Assembly (NCBI RefSeq): GCF_007860075.1
Contig: NZ_SJPP01000001.1
Coordinates: forward strand, 1-64,000
Origin: Symmachiella macrocystis
Lineage (GTDB): Bacteria > Planctomycetota > Planctomycetia > Planctomycetales > Planctomycetaceae
Direction of reading: 5' to 3'
DNA length: 64,000 nucleotides
A program made the translations under genes and the position numbers. The notes under the pieces were generated by a model. The model worked only from the letters and a program-made list of their open reading frames with translations, was not told the DNA's origin and did no database searches. Below, in pieces: positions 1-9,202 of this stretch. The stretch's first letter is position 1, and every line of letters begins with the position of its first letter.

Positions 1-299
1 CGGTCGCCAGGATCAACGGATCAGGGGCGAAACAATCTGACGAGGCATTATTGGTAAAGCTTCGGCAGGAACCCCCTCGCAGCGCAGCAGAAAACCACAA
101 GCCGCTATCTCATTAGAGGACTCACAACGGTCGCCAGGATCGCAGCGATCAACGAAACTGCGGCAAGTAGCGAAACAGCGCAAGGTTTACGGGGGAGAGT
201 GCGTTCCCGCCGGCAAGCAAGTGCGGGGGAAAGGACATTCAGTTTGCTTATGACTGATGATTCCTCTCAGGGCGACTCCACCACGCACTTTTTATGTAT
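1..299. other. Intergenic, short direct repeats
   Basis: No convincing gene is seen in this first stretch. The 14-base string CGGTCGCCAGGATC occurs at 1-14 and again at 128-141, each time followed by a stretch containing ATCAACG. These are short direct repeats of unknown meaning. The reading frame that opens at 199 runs antisense to the response regulator and looks like a shadow. Confidence 0.4.
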
Positions 300-1055
300 T
301 CAACCGATAGTCGGCACAATCATGTCTTCGTGCCAGTATTCGCTTAGATCAGTGACAAGCTCCAGAAACTTGCCAAGATCAACAGGCTTGGTCAAATACG
401 CTTCCACCTCCAAACGTTCGCTTTCGAAGCGGTCCTCTTCGGAGGTAGAGACAGTCATCACCACAACCGGAATGCAGCGCAGCTTGTTATCCGATTTGAT
501 GTCGGCCAGCACTTTCCGCCCGTCGACTTTTGGTAGACCCAAATCTAGAAGAATTAGATCAGGCCGGGGTGAATGGCGGTACTTTCCGCACTGGTGCAAA
601 AACTCGAGTGCTTCTTGTCCGTCGGTGAGCCATGTCAAGCGGTGCTCGATGTTCCCCTGCCGTAAGGCCGTCATCGTGATGCGGGCAAATGTCAAACTAT
701 CCTCGATCATCAAGATTTCCATGGGCCTGGCGGTTGTCGGTTTCTGCATGATGATGCCGTCATGGGCAACTTGATATTGGAATTCACTGTCGTACGAGTT
801 TTCGGCTAACAACGAGTCCGACTCGTCGATCGACGGATCATCCATGATTGGGGAGAGAATCCAATGCGGGATGCGAAACACTTGCCACAGCAGCCACTTC
901 ATATCTTCGAGTGAGGGTTCTCGGGATAAACGAAATTCCTCGCGTTCTAGGACATCGACAATGAGTGCCGTAAGACTTCGTCTTTGCCCATCAATTCTGA
1001 CACGTTTCAATTCAGAAAAAACAAGTTGCCTTAGAAGGGAACGTTGGTTCGACAT
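300..1055 (-). CDS. Response regulator, single REC domain with long N-terminal extension
   Basis: This is a 251-residue cytoplasmic signalling protein. The C-terminal half (about 112-238) is a receiver domain. It has the acidic pair E118/D119, the phospho-acceptor D171 in LLDLGLP, T201 in VVMT and the invariant K223 in TKP. It resembles the Rcp1-type single-domain regulators that end with the receiver. No DNA-binding or enzymatic output domain follows. The first 110 residues are helix-rich and match nothing I recognise. The ATG at 1055 has GGAGGT about 8 bases upstream, which supports this start. No histidine kinase is adjacent, so the partner is unknown. Confidence 0.9.
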   Translation of the reverse strand: MSNQRSLLRQLVFSELKRVRIDGQRRSLTALIVDVLEREEFRLSREPSLEDMKWLLWQVFRIPHWILSPIMDDPSIDESDSLLAENSYDSEFQYQVAHDGIIMQKPTTARPMEILMIEDSLTFARITMTALRQGNIEHRLTWLTDGQEALEFLHQCGKYRHSPRPDLILLDLGLPKVDGRKVLADIKSDNKLRCIPVVVMTVSTSEEDRFESERLEVEAYLTKPVDLGKFLELVTDLSEYWHEDMIVPTIG

Positions 1056-1610
1056 CTGGATACCTCCATGACAGCCCTCAAAAACAATTTATTGAGGAAG
1101 TGTGATTGGTTCCAAGATGCTTCCGTGCATAAGAAAACCCCCAGCTAATGTTGACCAGCGGGGGTGTGAAATAGCATTCAATGAGGTGCGTCTCAGGAAA
1201 ATCGACAGGAGATTCAATGTTATGTTTCTCTAGGCCCGTGAACAAGAAGGGCTTACCCCAATGTTTCACCGGAATAGGAAACGAAGCCCAGTCTGTTTTA
1301 TCAGTGAACTCGCAAGCGACACTTCGCCCTAAGCTGCTTCACTGTAACGACAATTCTCCTGTTCTCGAACTGCTCACCAGGACAGGTCGCACGTTTTCAA
1401 ATCCGAAACCACCCACGGGAGGCGCACTAATCGCAGGCGAAAGTGACCCTGACAACGATGCATAAGAAGAGGAGAATGAGTGTTTCCCCAGGAATCACGG
1501 GCATACGGTGCTCTCGGTTCAGCTTGCGTTGGTGCGGAGTGCTTTAGAATGGTCTGCGGTAAGGGAGAAGTGCGGGATTCGTGGACGATTGCGGGCCCCA
1601 TATTCAAACA
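1056..1610. other. Intergenic region between response regulator and multihaem cytochrome
   Basis: No gene is convincing in this 555-base stretch. Short frames exist on both strands, but their composition looks non-coding and they lack good ribosome-binding sites. The promoter and GGAGGT site of the response regulator lie at the low end. A minus-strand hairpin with a T-run (1131-1165) is listed separately. Confidence 0.4.
1131..1165 (-). terminator. Candidate intrinsic terminator
   Basis: On the minus strand ACCCCC (1165-1160) pairs with GGGGGT (1142-1137), with further partial pairing inside. The hairpin is followed by TTTTCTT. It would stop transcripts coming from the multihaem cytochrome gene, whose stop codon is about 450 bases upstream. 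Confidence 0.5.
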
Positions 1611-3572
1611 TCAATCCACCTTGGGTTCAGCGTCGCTTAGGTGTTTTTGAATCTTCTGCAAGATTTCACGGTGTTGCAGGCTCTTCTCCTGATCGCCGAG
1701 GCGCGCGTACAATTGCGCGGCGAAACCGCGAAGTTTCAGTTGTGTTGGGTCGAGTCGCAATCCACGTTCGGCGACCTTCACAGCATCCTGCAGGTGACCG
1801 GTATTCGCTAGAATTGCCGCGTAGGGGCCGAAAATTGTGCCGTCCCACTGATTGACTTCAAGATAGCTTTCGAAACTACGTTGTCCCTTGTCTAGCATAC
1901 CGGTTTGAAGCGCCATCATGCCATGGTTCTTGAGGCTCAATTCGTGATGCGGATCGACCTGCAGAGCGGCTTCAAGCCAACTCATTGCTTTTGCATCATT
2001 ACGCGTGATGCAATAAAATACGCCCAAACTACTGGATAACTCTACATCATGCGGGTCGTGTCGCAACGCCTCTTCCAGTGCCGCAATGGCTTGGATCGTG
2101 AGTCGTTGGTCCGATTCTTGCATGGCCTGTTCGGCCAGTGCCAGAGCTTTGGTACGTTGCACTTCCCACTGCGGCATACGTTGGTCGCTGCCGTCGAAAA
2201 TTGTCCAAGCCACACCTCGATTTGAATCCTGCGCCACATCACGCTTAGTTGGAGGCTTCCGTAAGATACGGTGGTCCGACGCCGAGGTATGTGGGATGTC
2301 GCTGGAACCGGATGATGGCAAATGACAATGCGCGCACGAATTGAGTGCGGGCGGTTGTTCACGTTCTTCGATGGGAAGCGAGCAGCCGCGATCGGAATGA
2401 CAGCTATTGCAGCGCTGCCGATAGAATGCCGCTCGCTCCTCAGGTTTGGGAGAACGATGCGGGTCGTGACAAGTGGTGCAGCGCATCTGTCCATCAGAAC
2501 CGCGAAAACAAGCACTCGATTCCATTTGCTCGACATGACTAAGAAACTCTGCGTTGCCATCTGCCGATACCTGCGTTGGCGAAACCAACACCGTCCAGAT
2601 GTCTTCAGTGGCCATCCCAGGTCGGAAGTCATGGTAGGATTTGCCTTTTCGCAAGACACGATGTTTTCCCCCCATGTGACATTGGTAGCAGACACTGTCC
2701 GCGAGTCGCCCTTCGAGTCGAGAGGGATTCACAATCAGCATGTCCTCAGCAGACTTGTCGCCAGCCTCCCAATCGTCGGCTTGAAATTTTTCGACGTGCC
2801 GCTTTCCCGGTCCATGGCAGCGCTCGCAACTGATTCCAAGTTCCGTAAACGGCTGTTCTTCGAAACGAGCTGAGGTCCCATCCCCCGTCGGAATGGAATG
2901 CCCGGAGTGACACTGGACACAGCCATCAAGGATACGGCGATTGAAGCGTTGAGCCGGGTTGTCATGATACCCCGGCGAGAGGTCCCATATTCCTTTTTCG
3001 GTGTACCAAGTGATCGGGGACTCGAACATGACCCCGCCATAGTTAATCATATAGGTCCTGGCATTCTCACCAGAACCGACGGCATAGTCCACTTCTTCCG
3101 ATTGTTCGTAAACCAGTTCGCCGTCGGCGTCGGTCATGAATTCGGTGTGAATCATGCGGTCGCCATCGCGCTGGACTCGATAACGTCGCCCATGACTCTC
3201 GAATTCGGTGGAATCCCCCTCAACGAGTTCGATCGGAGACGCATCAGCAACTGGGGCCAGCGTGTTTGCCATCGGGTGCTGCGCGTATGCTTCCGCGATT
3301 TCGGGGTGACATTCGGCGCAGGTTTGGCTGCCGACATATTCACCCGAATGCCAATCACGCTGCGGCTTGGGCATTGCGAGATCCTGAGGATCTTCGGTCT
3401 GCTTGGGCGGTTGCGGAGGCCGTTCATGACGAGGCATCAACAGATAGACGAATCCACCGACCAGCAGGCACAAGATGGCGACACCAACGGCGGCCCCAAG
3501 GACGGACGGTTTTGCAGCGGGTTCCTCTGAGGAATGTGGTTCCGAGTGATCGGAGCCGTCTTGAACAGTCAT
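1611..3572 (-). CDS. Membrane-anchored heptahaem cytochrome c with C-terminal TPR repeats
   Basis: This 653-residue protein has a short cytoplasmic N-terminus, one membrane helix (about 23-46) and a large periplasmic part. Seven CxxCH haem c sites are visible near residues 85, 217, 248, 294, 364, 387 and 412 (CAECH, CVQCH, CERCH, CYQCH, CTTCH, CNSCH, CAHCH). From about 465 to 640 the sequence becomes TPR-like, with motifs such as LEEALRHDPHDVELSSSLG. The arrangement resembles the cytochrome c554/NrfA-like multihaem-TPR proteins common in planctomycetes. An electron-transfer role on the outer face of the inner membrane is likely, but the donor and acceptor are unknown. A dihaem cytochrome lies 1.7 kb away on the same strand. 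The ATG at 3572 has only a weak ribosome-binding site. Confidence 0.85.
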   Translation of the reverse strand: MTVQDGSDHSEPHSSEEPAAKPSVLGAAVGVAILCLLVGGFVYLLMPRHERPPQPPKQTEDPQDLAMPKPQRDWHSGEYVGSQTCAECHPEIAEAYAQHPMANTLAPVADASPIELVEGDSTEFESHGRRYRVQRDGDRMIHTEFMTDADGELVYEQSEEVDYAVGSGENARTYMINYGGVMFESPITWYTEKGIWDLSPGYHDNPAQRFNRRILDGCVQCHSGHSIPTGDGTSARFEEQPFTELGISCERCHGPGKRHVEKFQADDWEAGDKSAEDMLIVNPSRLEGRLADSVCYQCHMGGKHRVLRKGKSYHDFRPGMATEDIWTVLVSPTQVSADGNAEFLSHVEQMESSACFRGSDGQMRCTTCHDPHRSPKPEERAAFYRQRCNSCHSDRGCSLPIEEREQPPALNSCAHCHLPSSGSSDIPHTSASDHRILRKPPTKRDVAQDSNRGVAWTIFDGSDQRMPQWEVQRTKALALAEQAMQESDQRLTIQAIAALEEALRHDPHDVELSSSLGVFYCITRNDAKAMSWLEAALQVDPHHELSLKNHGMMALQTGMLDKGQRSFESYLEVNQWDGTIFGPYAAILANTGHLQDAVKVAERGLRLDPTQLKLRGFAAQLYARLGDQEKSLQHREILQKIQKHLSDAEPKVD

Positions 3573-3826
3573 ATTTTGGCCCCGGCCGGATAGGTGATGT
3601 GACAGGCTTTCAGTTTACGACATTCCGGAGCCTGATTGTATCCGCCTTGAGGAATTCATGAAACTCGACGCGACAAGAGAGTGCAGGAATTAGCGAGACG
3701 AGCGTCGTCCACTCACCTGTTTTGACCGACGAGCACTGTCCTCAAACGCACTGGCAAAGCCAATCACACACAACACGAAATCACAAAACGACGTCCCTCA
3801 GCGCGACCCCGCCGACTCGCTCACTG

Positions 3827-4042
3827 TTAACAATTGATCCCGACGCCAATCATCCCAACGAACAACCAAACAAAAATCGACACCATCGTCACCCAAAAGC
3901 AGAGGAAGTTTTGTCGAATCGCGTATGCAAATAGACAGGGTACGAGTACCACCGTGAGAATTGCACCGGTAAGCTGGTTCTGCGGAGCTACATCCGCCAC
4001 TAAGGTTAATGGACCCAATAAACTTAATATGAAAAGCTCCAT
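3827..4042 (-). CDS. Small membrane protein, two or three hydrophobic segments
   Basis: This frame encodes a 71-residue, very hydrophobic protein with segments near residues 1-16, 24-42 and 46-66, and no charged residues apart from one Arg-Gln turn. I recognise no family. The ATG at 4042 is preceded by AAGGGAAAG, an acceptable ribosome-binding site; a TTG one codon upstream is the alternative. It lies alone between the secreted hypothetical gene and the heptahaem cytochrome gene. The hydrophobic pattern and ribosome-binding site are the only support. Confidence 0.5.
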   Translation of the reverse strand: MELFILSLLGPLTLVADVAPQNQLTGAILTVVLVPCLFAYAIRQNFLCFWVTMVSIFVWLFVGMIGVGINC

Positions 4043-4322
4043 CAATCTTTCCCTTGCCTATCATGGGCTGCACGCAGCGGCCGAATGAACGTCACTAGTG
4101 AATTCTTCTAGGCAGGCTAAATACCGCTTTTTACAAAGTCGCAATTGGAAACGATTGACTTTACCAGCGTTGTTGCGGGGTCAGTCAAGGCCATGGGCGG
4201 GCAGATAAAGAATGCAAGGCCAGGAAGGATGCCAACGTCCCGGAAGTTCACTGGCAGAGCCAAAGGCACCCCATCTCAGGGCCAATTCAACATTTTGCGT
4301 CAGTGCCACGCTGCCGCAATCG

Positions 4323-5273
4323 TCAATCCAAGGTACAAAACCGAAATTGCAGTTTCCCATCCTCCGCGGCAAACGCCTCAATATACATCGAATCCATGTC
4401 GCCGCCGAACAACAAAACGCTCCCTCGATTCAAGACAATTGTTACGTGATGTGGCACCCTTGTCGGGCCACCAATTGTATAACCACCCCAGGATGGACCA
4501 CCGACTTCGGTTGACCACATTTTGCTTCCATCCGTTCGTCGCACACACCACATGGTGTAACTACCCGAACCGTTCCCATATTCCGGCATCGCCAAATAGC
4601 AATACTGGTCAGTTAATAGAGCTGTTATTGATTCCACTTCCCTATTCTGGACGCGGTCCTTATCAATTAACCACGAAGGGACCTCAAATAAGTCACCATC
4701 GACGGACAATTCAAGTTGATTTTTAGAGCCGAAGACAATCTCTATTTCTTTTGGCGCATCAAGCCCGATGCCTGTAGTGTGATATGGATTGTGTTCTTCG
4801 TTTCCGTTAAATGACAAACCGAAAATATAAGGTGTCACTCTGGTATTAACCTTAATTGCCGTCATTTGGGACAATTGGGCGTCCCACCATGTGGGGATAT
4901 TCACCTTGAGACGGCCATTCGTAAAACCTAGAAAGCGCGCCAGTTGTATCCGACTGAGCTTTAGTTTCTTGGTCTCCGGCCGTTTGGCAAGTAGATGAGG
5001 CACCGAGCGGAGAAGTTGTTCCCAACTTGCCTGCAGGGCGAGTCCATCGTCGGAGCATGTTGTCAGCACTTCAACGTGCGTATCAGAAGCGGTGCTGAAA
5101 TACTCGCGATAAAACACGTCCACGTCACCGTCCTTTTTGGCCGCCTGCAATCTTACTTTCAGCTGATCCACCCAATCGTCATCCTTGGCATGGCAAGCCT
5201 GTTGAGCGGTCCACAATCCGATCAATACGACGGAAAAGAATACGCGACAATCCAATGATTTTAGCCACCCCAT
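4323..5273 (-). CDS. Secreted hypothetical protein
   Basis: This 316-residue protein starts with a signal peptide: a hydrophobic run (RVFFSVVLIGLW) ending near the QQACHA cleavage region. The ATG at 5273 has GGAG about 8 bases upstream; a GTG at 5315 would add 14 residues and spoil the signal peptide. The mature part has no family signature I know. It contains several Gly/Trp/Tyr-rich beta-type stretches near the C-terminus, for example TEVGGPSWGGYTIGGPTRV. It begins 48 bases downstream of the dihaem cytochrome on the same strand, so the two may be co-transcribed. By eye it is less GC-rich than its neighbours, which could mean transfer. Confidence 0.7.
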   Translation of the reverse strand: MGWLKSLDCRVFFSVVLIGLWTAQQACHAKDDDWVDQLKVRLQAAKKDGDVDVFYREYFSTASDTHVEVLTTCSDDGLALQASWEQLLRSVPHLLAKRPETKKLKLSRIQLARFLGFTNGRLKVNIPTWWDAQLSQMTAIKVNTRVTPYIFGLSFNGNEEHNPYHTTGIGLDAPKEIEIVFGSKNQLELSVDGDLFEVPSWLIDKDRVQNREVESITALLTDQYCYLAMPEYGNGSGSYTMWCVRRTDGSKMWSTEVGGPSWGGYTIGGPTRVPHHVTIVLNRGSVLLFGGDMDSMYIEAFAAEDGKLQFRFCTLD

Positions 5274-5320
5274 TCCAGTGCTCCAGTTGGACTTTATGGT
5301 CTTGGCGTGCCGCACTGCCG

Positions 5321-6727
5321 TTACAGCGTTTTCAAATACTCCAACACGGCGTAGCGCTCTGTTTCGGTGAGTGTTTCGGGAAATCGATGACCGTCGGCAC
5401 TTTTTCCTAATGCCCGCGTCTTAAAAAATCCGCGGGCCGCCCGCGGCGATTGTACATCGCCGGGAAGTTCCGCGAATTCAGCAACCTCTAGGCCCACCCG
5501 TTTGGTGTCGTAGCCGTCGATACTTCGTCGCCACACCGTCGGCCGCTGATCGGGATGCAGCAGATGCCACAATGTGGGGACCGAACCGTTGTGAAAATAA
5601 GGAGCGGTCGCCCAGATACCATCTAGCGGCGGAGCGACGTATCCGCCCGGATGCTCACGGACGCGGGTGGGATCATAGTCGGCCAACCAGCCACGGCCGT
5701 ATTTGCGGCGGTAGATAGGCGAGAGCGACTGCAACCGCAATGGGTCGGTGCCGAGTTCATCGATGTCGACAATCCGCTCAGGATAGGTCCATTCCTCACC
5801 ATAGGTACCATGGCACTGGGAACAAGTTGCTTCGAAAACCACGCGGCCTTGTTCGGCGAGTTGATCGTCGATTTCAAAGGGATACTTGGGAGGCTGGATG
5901 GTTTCGATCCAGGCGAGGATTTGCCGGTAGTCTGCTTCCCAACTCTTAAAGGTCTTGGCATCGTTGCGTGGAATGAGCATGAATTGCATCAGGGCGCGAT
6001 GCGATTTGGCGACGAAACCGTCGGCGTAAATCCATTGCTTTTTGCGGAGATGCCACCATGGAGGCGCGTCCATATCGTGATGCAGCATTTTGGGCTGCGG
6101 ATTGGTGAGATGGACGTTCAAATCATCGTCGCGCAGTGCCTCTAAAGCGACACCAAACATGACCGCATTGGTGGTGCCGTTGGTCGTCCCAAGCGGCATG
6201 GCCAATGATCCCAGATCCATATGGGATAGCGGTTTCTGCATCTGAATTTTGGTGGCCCGCACATCCTCGACCAAGGTTTGCAGCGCCAAATGCGAATTCG
6301 GTAAACCTAGAATCACTTGACCGGCGACTTTGCCGGCATGGCAAGTCAAACAGTTCATCACCCAGCCCCCGCGACCGTCATCGACATACCCCAGGGCTTT
6401 ACCACCGCCAAAAGCATCCGGCGAGGGCATCAAGCCGTATTCGGTGAACAGCATTTCGCGGCGCTGCGTGGAGGAGGCTGCGGCGGCGCGATCACGCAGT
6501 TCCGGCGGCCATTGCTTCCATAATTCGTCGAACACCGTGTCATCGAAATCGGGGGGCAAGTAGGCCTTGGTGCGCAAAATGCGATAGCCGGGGTGCACCG
6601 CGTCGCGCGGTTCGCCGGCCATACAGCGGTCGCCAACTGCAATGAGGTAAACCAAGCAGACCAGCAGAAAGAGCATGAGCGGCTGTCTGGTTTTAGCGTC
6701 CCGCACTTTCTGGAACGGACTATTCAT
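5321..6727 (-). CDS. Dihaem c-type cytochrome, cytochrome c peroxidase-like
   Basis: The protein is 468 residues with an N-terminal signal or anchor helix (LMLFLLVCLVYLIAVG). Two haem c sites are present, NCLTCH near residue 126 and TCSQCH near 302. The C-terminal APPLDGIWATAPYFHNGSVP block is typical of the dihaem peroxidase/RoxA-related cytochromes that planctomycetes encode in many copies. It acts in the periplasm as an oxidoreductase or electron carrier, and the substrate is unknown. The ATG at 6727 follows GAGG at good spacing. It lies 73 bases downstream of the sugar-acid dehydratase gene, but a hairpin separates them. Confidence 0.85.
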   Translation of the reverse strand: MNSPFQKVRDAKTRQPLMLFLLVCLVYLIAVGDRCMAGEPRDAVHPGYRILRTKAYLPPDFDDTVFDELWKQWPPELRDRAAAASSTQRREMLFTEYGLMPSPDAFGGGKALGYVDDGRGGWVMNCLTCHAGKVAGQVILGLPNSHLALQTLVEDVRATKIQMQKPLSHMDLGSLAMPLGTTNGTTNAVMFGVALEALRDDDLNVHLTNPQPKMLHHDMDAPPWWHLRKKQWIYADGFVAKSHRALMQFMLIPRNDAKTFKSWEADYRQILAWIETIQPPKYPFEIDDQLAEQGRVVFEATCSQCHGTYGEEWTYPERIVDIDELGTDPLRLQSLSPIYRRKYGRGWLADYDPTRVREHPGGYVAPPLDGIWATAPYFHNGSVPTLWHLLHPDQRPTVWRRSIDGYDTKRVGLEVAEFAELPGDVQSPRAARGFFKTRALGKSADGHRFPETLTETERYAVLEYLKTL

Positions 6728-6789
6728 CAAACCTCACTCCCGGCCCTCAACCGATCCGGAAAAGGGACCCCCAAATGTCGATCATGTTC

Positions 6790-6815
6790 CACGCTGAAAG
6801 TTAAGTTTCAGCGTG
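6790..6815 (-). promoter_or_regulatory. Perfect 10-bp hairpin across the dehydratase stop codon
   Basis: CACGCTGAAA (6790-6799) and TTTCAGCGTG (6806-6815) form a perfect inverted repeat with a 6-base loop. The loop includes the TAA stop of the dehydratase gene. No T-run follows on the minus strand, so it may act in mRNA processing or stability, or as a weak stop before the downstream cytochrome gene. Confidence 0.45.
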
Positions 6816-8804
6816 ATCGCGTTTTTTCTTGAGCGACTCCATTCCAGCTTGCAATACTTCTTCAATGGCATCGACGTCGTAGACACAGCCGCCCCAGGTG
6901 CCGCCGCCGACTTGTTGTAACAAGGCCCACAAACGGGTGTCGTCGGGGAGATTGTCGTCGGCGGTGAGTGGTTGTTGCGAAGTTCGCGAAGCCAACAGTG
7001 CCGCCCCCTGCTCCGCCCCGAAGGTTTCCTCTGCGTGTCCCACCAAATTGATTGTACCGGTCAATTCTTCGCGGTCGATAACAATTTCGATCAAATCGCC
7101 GTCATGCACCTTGCCAATCGGTCCTCCGGCCAAAGCTTCGGGCCCCACGTGTCCGATGCAGGCGCCGGTGGAGACGCCTGAAAACCGGGCATCGGTGATT
7201 ACAGCGACCTCTTTACCAAAAGGAAGATGTTTGAGTGCCGAGGTGATTTGATAGGTCTCCTCCATGCCCGCCCCTAATGGTCCGCGGCAACAGAGAACCA
7301 CGACATCGCCCGCTTTGACCGGATTGTCGGTCTGTCCTTTGACGGCGGCGATGGCATCTCGTTCGCGATGAAACACTCGTGCCGGTCCGCATTTGCGGTA
7401 CACGCCATCCTCGTCGACGACGGAGGGATCGATGGCGGTGCTTTTGATCACTGACCCTTCGGGCGCCAGATTGCCCACGGGGAATGTTACCGTGCTGGTC
7501 AGTCCCCGCGCGCGGGCTTGATCGGGTGTCATGATGACATCGTTGGGGTCGATGCCATCGCGGCGGCGCAATTCCTCGCGCAGTCGTTCGCGGCGCTCGG
7601 ATTTCTCCCACCAAGCGAGTACGTCCCCCAGCGATTGGCCGGTGACGGTGGTCGCAGTGAGATCCAACAAATCGAGTCGCTGCAGGTGCAACATGATTTC
7701 CGGGACACCGCCGGCAAGGAATACGCGGATGGTGGTATGCCCGACCGGGCCGTTGGGCAACACGTCCACAATGCGCGGTACTTGACGATTGATTCGGTTC
7801 CAATCCGTTACGGTGGGCCGCTTTAATCCCGCCGCAAAGGCAACGGCGGGCAGATGCAACAACAGATTGGTGGACCCTCCCACAGCCGCATGGACCACCA
7901 TGGCGTTGTGTAGGGCGGCATCGGTGAGAATGTCCGACATTTTTAATCCGGCCGCTTCCTGTTCCACAACCGCTGTCGCCGATTGACTGGCCATTTGCAG
8001 CCAAATCGGTTGCCCGGACGGAGCCAAGGCTGCGTGCGGTAATGTCATACCTAAGGCTTCGCCGATGACCTGCGCCGTGGCGGCCGTGCCGAGGAATTGG
8101 CAGCCGCCTCCCGCGGAACCGCACGCGCGGCACCCTGCTTCGGCGGCTTCTTGGAGTGTGATTTCTCCGTGAGCAAAACGTGCGCCGATGGTTTGCACCT
8201 TGCCCGCATCCTCGCCAACCGTGGGCGGCAAGGTCACGCCGCCGGGGATCAATACCCCCGGCAAATCGTGTTGTGCGGCCAACGCGAGCATCATCGCCGG
8301 AAGTCCCTTATCACAGGTCGCCACGCCAAGCACGCCGCGACGCGTCGGTAGCGAGCGGATCAAGCGCCGCATCACCACAGCCGCATCGTTGCGATAGGCT
8401 AATGAATCCATCATGCCGGTCGTGCCTTGTGTGCGACCATCACAAGGATCGCTCACGTATGCCGCGAACGGCAAACATTTCAAAGCCACTAACCGTTCCG
8501 CGGCGGCGCGCATTAACAGGCCGACTTCCCAGTGGCCGGTGTGATATCCCAAAGCAATCGGTTGGCCGTCTTCTCCGCGAATCCCGCCTTGGGTGCTGAG
8601 GATCAGATACTGGGGCCACAACAACTGTTGCGGATCCCAGCCCATGCCGGCGTTTTGCGTCAATCCGAAGAGGTCGCCGCTGGGACTGTGCCGCAGCATC
8701 TCGTCGTTGAGCGGCAAACTTCCCGCCGGGCCGGCGCCGGTTGTTTGAATATCGTAAACCGCGTCATTGTCATCGGCGAGCAGGTCGGCTAATTCCAAAG
8801 TCAT
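6801..8804 (-). CDS. yjhG: YjhG/YagF-family sugar-acid dehydratase (IlvD/Edd superfamily)
   Basis: The 667-residue protein closely matches the Escherichia coli YagF/YjhG D-xylonate dehydratases over its whole length. Examples are [53 protein letters not shown] and [19 protein letters not shown]. These enzymes dehydrate D-xylonate or similar aldonates to 2-keto-3-deoxy sugar acids, using a cytoplasmic Fe-S cluster. The cysteines in PCDGR, TCDKG and GGGCQ are placed to bind the cluster and metal. It follows the Dabb gene by 18 bases, so the two are probably one transcript. Substrate specificity within the family cannot be read from sequence. A lactonase and a sugar importer lie 6-12 kb away. 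Confidence 0.92.
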   Translation of the reverse strand: MTLELADLLADDNDAVYDIQTTGAGPAGSLPLNDEMLRHSPSGDLFGLTQNAGMGWDPQQLLWPQYLILSTQGGIRGEDGQPIALGYHTGHWEVGLLMRAAAERLVALKCLPFAAYVSDPCDGRTQGTTGMMDSLAYRNDAAVVMRRLIRSLPTRRGVLGVATCDKGLPAMMLALAAQHDLPGVLIPGGVTLPPTVGEDAGKVQTIGARFAHGEITLQEAAEAGCRACGSAGGGCQFLGTAATAQVIGEALGMTLPHAALAPSGQPIWLQMASQSATAVVEQEAAGLKMSDILTDAALHNAMVVHAAVGGSTNLLLHLPAVAFAAGLKRPTVTDWNRINRQVPRIVDVLPNGPVGHTTIRVFLAGGVPEIMLHLQRLDLLDLTATTVTGQSLGDVLAWWEKSERRERLREELRRRDGIDPNDVIMTPDQARARGLTSTVTFPVGNLAPEGSVIKSTAIDPSVVDEDGVYRKCGPARVFHRERDAIAAVKGQTDNPVKAGDVVVLCCRGPLGAGMEETYQITSALKHLPFGKEVAVITDARFSGVSTGACIGHVGPEALAGGPIGKVHDGDLIEIVIDREELTGTINLVGHAEETFGAEQGAALLASRTSQQPLTADDNLPDDTRLWALLQQVGGGTWGGCVYDVDAIEEVLQAGMESLKKKRDHAET

Positions 8805-8822
8805 AAGTTTCAGTCGTTTCGG

Positions 8823-9125
8823 TCAGTCTTGTGAATCAAATACGCGGACCTGTTTCCATGTCTCTTTGTTGCGAACGATGAATTCTAGATGCCGCGGCGC
8901 CGTTTGGTAGACGTCGTGAGCGGCGCGATCTTCAAAAACGGTGTGCAGAGCCACATCGAAATCGTGATCGTTTACCGGGCGTGCTAAATCGGGGACAACG
9001 GTGCCGCAACCGAAAAAGATCAACCCGGGATGATCGTTGAGATAGGCGTTACAGTCATCCAACAATTTTTGCGTATTTTCCGGGGTGGGGTCGTCCAGCG
9101 AAAAAAAGACGTTGTGTGCCAGCAT
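8823..9125 (-). CDS. Dabb (stress-responsive alpha/beta barrel) domain protein
   Basis: This 100-residue protein fits the Dabb family (PF07876). It shows an N-terminal LAHNVFFSL strand, a central FDVALHTVFEDRAAHDVYQ and a late YQTAPRHLEFI segment. Such small dimeric ferredoxin-like barrels are found beside sugar and aromatic catabolic genes, usually with unknown function. It is the first gene of a likely two-gene transcript with the sugar-acid dehydratase, 18 bases upstream of it. The ATG at 9125 has only a weak ribosome-binding site. Confidence 0.85.
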   Translation of the reverse strand: MLAHNVFFSLDDPTPENTQKLLDDCNAYLNDHPGLIFFGCGTVVPDLARPVNDHDFDVALHTVFEDRAAHDVYQTAPRHLEFIVRNKETWKQVRVFDSQD

Positions 9126-9202
9126 GTTTCGTATTTCTCACGAGTAAAATGGAAAGGAAATTCACCGCCATCGGGCGGGTGTTTATTCTAAGACTTACGC
9201 GG

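Noticed and set aside
199-774. Open frame of 191 codons on the plus strand
   Set aside because: Runs antisense to the response regulator, whose receiver motifs are clear; composition is Arg/Ser-rich and looks like a shadow.
1374-1607. 77-codon minus-strand frame just after the heptahaem cytochrome gene
   Set aside because: No ribosome-binding site, Pro/Ser/Arg-rich low-quality sequence and no recognisable fold.
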